NCBI RefSeq assembly: GCF_014930455.1
Contig: NZ_JAAIYO010000005.1
Location: 310,001 to 374,000, forward strand
Direction: 5' to 3'
Length of the DNA stretch: 64,000 nucleotides
Origin: Corallococcus soli
GTDB lineage: Bacteria; Myxococcota; Myxococcia; Myxococcales; Myxococcaceae
In this document: piece by piece, positions 62,491 through 64,000 of the stretch
How the letters are laid out: every line of letters starts with the position of its first letter
Numbering within the stretch: position 1 is the first letter of the stretch
Position numbers and translations under genes: made by a program
The notes under the pieces: generated by a model
Told to the model about the DNA's origin: nothing
The model's input: only the letters and a program-made list of their open reading frames with translations
Databases searched by the model: none

Positions 62491-63108
62491 ATGACGTTCC
62501 GGACATGTGGCCTGCTCCTGGTGATGCTCTGCGCCTGCTCGACGACGGAGCAGAGGCCGCTGCATCAGGTGGCGGTGCCCTGGGTGGCGCCCCTCGCGGG
62601 ACCGAAGCCCGTGTTGATGCCGGCGCCCATGGGGCTGACGCCTCCGGTGACCGTCATGGTGGATCCCCGGGTGCATCCGGATCCCGAAGCGCAGGGGGTC
62701 GGCGCGAACCGGAGACCGCCCGTCCCTGTTACTCCGAACGGCGACCCGAAGTGCATCCCCGAGAGAGTGCCGCACCTGGGAGGCGACGTCCTGCACAACC
62801 AGTGCGCCGACAGGGTTCCCCAGAACGGCATGAGCGGGTTCGATGTCCTGGTCAACGGCAAGCGCTTCGATGCGCTGCAATCCGCTGCCCGTATCCTGTG
62901 GGAGATCAAGACCGACAACTTCGATACGTACACACCCGCCCTTCAGGAGATCGTGATTCGGAAGCAGGTGGCGGAGCTGCGGCGTGAACGCGACTTGGCA
63001 AAGGCGTGCGGATACGGCTTCCGTGTCGGAGTGCGAAGCAGCAAGCATGTGACCGAGCTACGCGATGCTGCGGACGACCTGACTGTCGTCCTCATGGACT
63101 GGTGCTGA
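62491..63108 (+). CDS. Lipoprotein toxin candidate with DUF6310-like nuclease domain
   Basis: A 205-residue lipoprotein (MTFRTCGLLLVMLCACS, lipobox LCAC). A Pro-rich linker (about 20-85) leads to a compact domain: KCIPERVPHLGGDVLHNQCAD, FDVLVNGKRFDALQ, LWEIKTDNFDTY, KQVAELRRERDLAKACGYGFRVGVRS. Asp118/Asp127, Glu138 and Lys140 (D...ExK) resemble a PD-(D/E)XK nuclease core. I recall this as the DUF6310 family, found in myxobacterial lipoproteins. An uncharacterised gene follows 2 bases after its stop, as in a toxin/immunity pair. Composition is less GC-rich than the flanks, which suggests recent acquisition. The activity is predicted, not shown. Confidence 0.72.
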   Translation: MTFRTCGLLLVMLCACSTTEQRPLHQVAVPWVAPLAGPKPVLMPAPMGLTPPVTVMVDPRVHPDPEAQGVGANRRPPVPVTPNGDPKCIPERVPHLGGDVLHNQCADRVPQNGMSGFDVLVNGKRFDALQSAARILWEIKTDNFDTYTPALQEIVIRKQVAELRRERDLAKACGYGFRVGVRSSKHVTELRDAADDLTVVLMDWC

Positions 63109-63110
63109 AG

Positions 63111-63893
63111 ATGGTTGTCCCGAAAGACACACTTCGCTTGAAGGTCTACGCGCCCTGGCTCGTGGACGGAGACACGCGTCCCCTGGCGGTGGTCCACGGC
63201 ATGGAACGCGCGCTGCCCGGCCTGCGTCTCGCGTGGACCATTTCAGACGAAGGGCAATTCATCTTGCTGCCACAGCGCGACGCCTGGGTCATGGAGACAC
63301 AGCCAGACGAGGTGCTTCCGCTTCTGTGCAACGGCGACGAGAGCCACTTCGTGACGCTCTCCGGATTCAAGCTCTGGGCCAGTGCGGCACCGGGCGGCCA
63401 GACACAGCTCGACGTACATGCGAAGTTGCCCCTGGATGCCACAACCCTTGCTGCGGCAGAAGCCGTGCTGGAAGCCGTGGCGGAGGGTGCGCACGCTCAC
63501 TGGGGGCGGATGACCCCCGGCAACGCGTCCATGGAGATCGCGCTTCAGACAGCCCGCACTGTCAAAGCTGGCGGACCCGCAGGGCCGCCAGCCCCCCCGC
63601 GCGGGTTGCCAGCGCTCAAGCTTTGCGAGGACATCCGCTCGCCGGAGATCCCCTACTACCTCGGGTGGCTGAACTACTGGTCCGCCGCCACCGTCCGGAC
63701 CCTCGGGTTCCCGGACCCGACGCGCGACGCGGAGCTGCTGTCCCGCTCGCGGCGCACCCCGACGGGCGGATGGGTCGTGCGCCTCACGGAGGCGCCGCTC
63801 GACCTCGACAACCCCAGCCACCTGGAAGCGCTCCTGCGCGCCTACGAGCGCTTCCCGGAAATCGGCGGACGCTCCGACCTCAGCGCGCCTTGA
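63111..63893 (+). CDS. Putative immunity partner (DUF5953-like)
   Basis: A 260-residue soluble protein starting 2 bases after the toxin stop, so the two are surely cotranscribed and translationally linked. It has beta-rich regions (RLKVYAPWLVDGDTRPLAVVHGMERALPGLRLAW, SDEGQFILLPQRDAWV, LNYWSAATVRTLGFPDPTRDAELL, GGWVVRLTEAPLDLDNPSHLEALLRAYERFP) and no signal peptide. I recall this as DUF5953, seen next to DUF6310-type genes in myxobacteria. The immunity role is inferred from position. The second half is more GC-rich than the first. It ends tail-to-tail with the SDR gene, overlapping by 14 bases. Confidence 0.7.
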   Translation: MVVPKDTLRLKVYAPWLVDGDTRPLAVVHGMERALPGLRLAWTISDEGQFILLPQRDAWVMETQPDEVLPLLCNGDESHFVTLSGFKLWASAAPGGQTQLDVHAKLPLDATTLAAAEAVLEAVAEGAHAHWGRMTPGNASMEIALQTARTVKAGGPAGPPAPPRGLPALKLCEDIRSPEIPYYLGWLNYWSAATVRTLGFPDPTRDAELLSRSRRTPTGGWVVRLTEAPLDLDNPSHLEALLRAYERFPEIGGRSDLSAP

Positions 63894-64000
63894 GCGCCGC
63901 GCCCACCGCCTCCGCGAGCTTCGTCGTGGGCCGCCCGATGAGCCGGCTCAGCGTGTGGCTGTCATTGAACAGCTCACCCTTCGCGAGCCCCGCGTCCGCG
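63880..64000 (-). CDS. SDR/NmrA-type oxidoreductase, 5' part beyond window
   Basis: Only the C-terminal 40 residues are inside the window (ADAGLAKGELFNDSHTLS, then RLIGRPTTKLAEAVGAALKAR and a TGA stop). The phrase GELFxDSxxLSRLIGRPTTxLAEAV is typical of the end of NmrA/QorB-like NAD(P)H quinone oxidoreductases of the atypical SDR group. It is minus-strand and convergent with the DUF5953-like gene, with a 14-base overlap of the coding ends. Confidence 0.7.
   Translation of the reverse strand, partial: ADAGLAKGELFNDSHTLSRLIGRPTTKLAEAVGAALKAR

Noticed and set aside
1-64000. CRISPR arrays, rRNA or tRNA genes, insertion sequences
   Set aside because: No regular direct repeats, transposase-like proteins, terminal inverted repeats or tRNA-like cloverleaf were seen by eye. 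A tRNA scan would be decisive.

Overview
The window is very GC-rich, densely coded DNA with many secreted lipoproteins, orphan hybrid histidine kinases and short gaps between genes. This composition, together with two lipoprotein toxin/immunity modules of the kind known from Myxococcus kin discrimination, points to a predator-type myxobacterium (Myxococcus/Corallococcus-like). That assignment is inferred from gene content; there is no rRNA or tRNA in the window to confirm it. I recognise about 51 protein genes. Both edges cut a gene: a histidine kinase on the left and an SDR oxidoreductase on the right.

Layout. 0-2.2 kb: GAF/PAS histidine kinase (5' end missing). 2.2-5.05 kb: a minus-strand block with a frameshifted SitA-like lipoprotein toxin, its probable SUKH immunity protein and a Cys-rich exported protein. 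5.1-6.3 kb: tandem paralogous exported proteins. 6.4-11.1 kb: S9 peptidase, DUF4397 lipoprotein and a beta-barrel-like protein. 11.2-15.7 kb: ABC ATPase plus a permease fused to an M1 metallopeptidase. 16-18.4 kb: a repeat-rich surface lipoprotein. 18.4-25.3 kb: REC-kinase-REC protein, two lipoproteins (one with a JAMM-like motif), and a kinase/AraC/VOC operon. 25.4-30.3 kb: SUKH-like protein, small lipoprotein, esterase and a secreted lipoprotein. 30.5-35.5 kb: METTL25-like methyltransferase, sterol-desaturase-family hydroxylase divergent from a Crp/Fnr regulator, and an SplB-like radical SAM protein. 35.5-39.2 kb: GH88 hydrolase, aldo/keto reductase and TetR. 39.3-41.8 kb: Tat-exported amidase and a second hydroxylase. 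42-45.6 kb: a run of minus-strand genes encoding a PolA-type 5'-nuclease, truncated haemoglobin and two membrane proteins. 45.9-49.9 kb: DUF4398 and OmpA-type envelope lipoproteins, GNAT, large lipoprotein. 49.9-54.7 kb: second S9 peptidase, small soluble protein, AI-2E-type transporter coupled to a DedA protein. 54.9-58.3 kb: a double-kinase hybrid. 58.3-62.3 kb: FAD oxidase, BioA and an acyl-CoA desaturase. 62.5-64 kb: a second lipoprotein toxin/immunity pair and the partial SDR gene.

The genes do not form one pathway. The recurring themes are envelope and secreted proteins (about a dozen predicted lipoproteins), orphan signalling kinases with no adjacent response regulator, membrane-lipid enzymes (two fatty acid hydroxylase family proteins and one desaturase), and contact-dependent antagonism. 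Regulation can be read at two sites. A Crp/Fnr-type 5-4-5 inverted repeat sits at an activating distance from the 31.8-33.0 kb hydroxylase. A pair of similar 16-bp operators lies in front of tetR and of the aldo/keto reductase gene just downstream of it.
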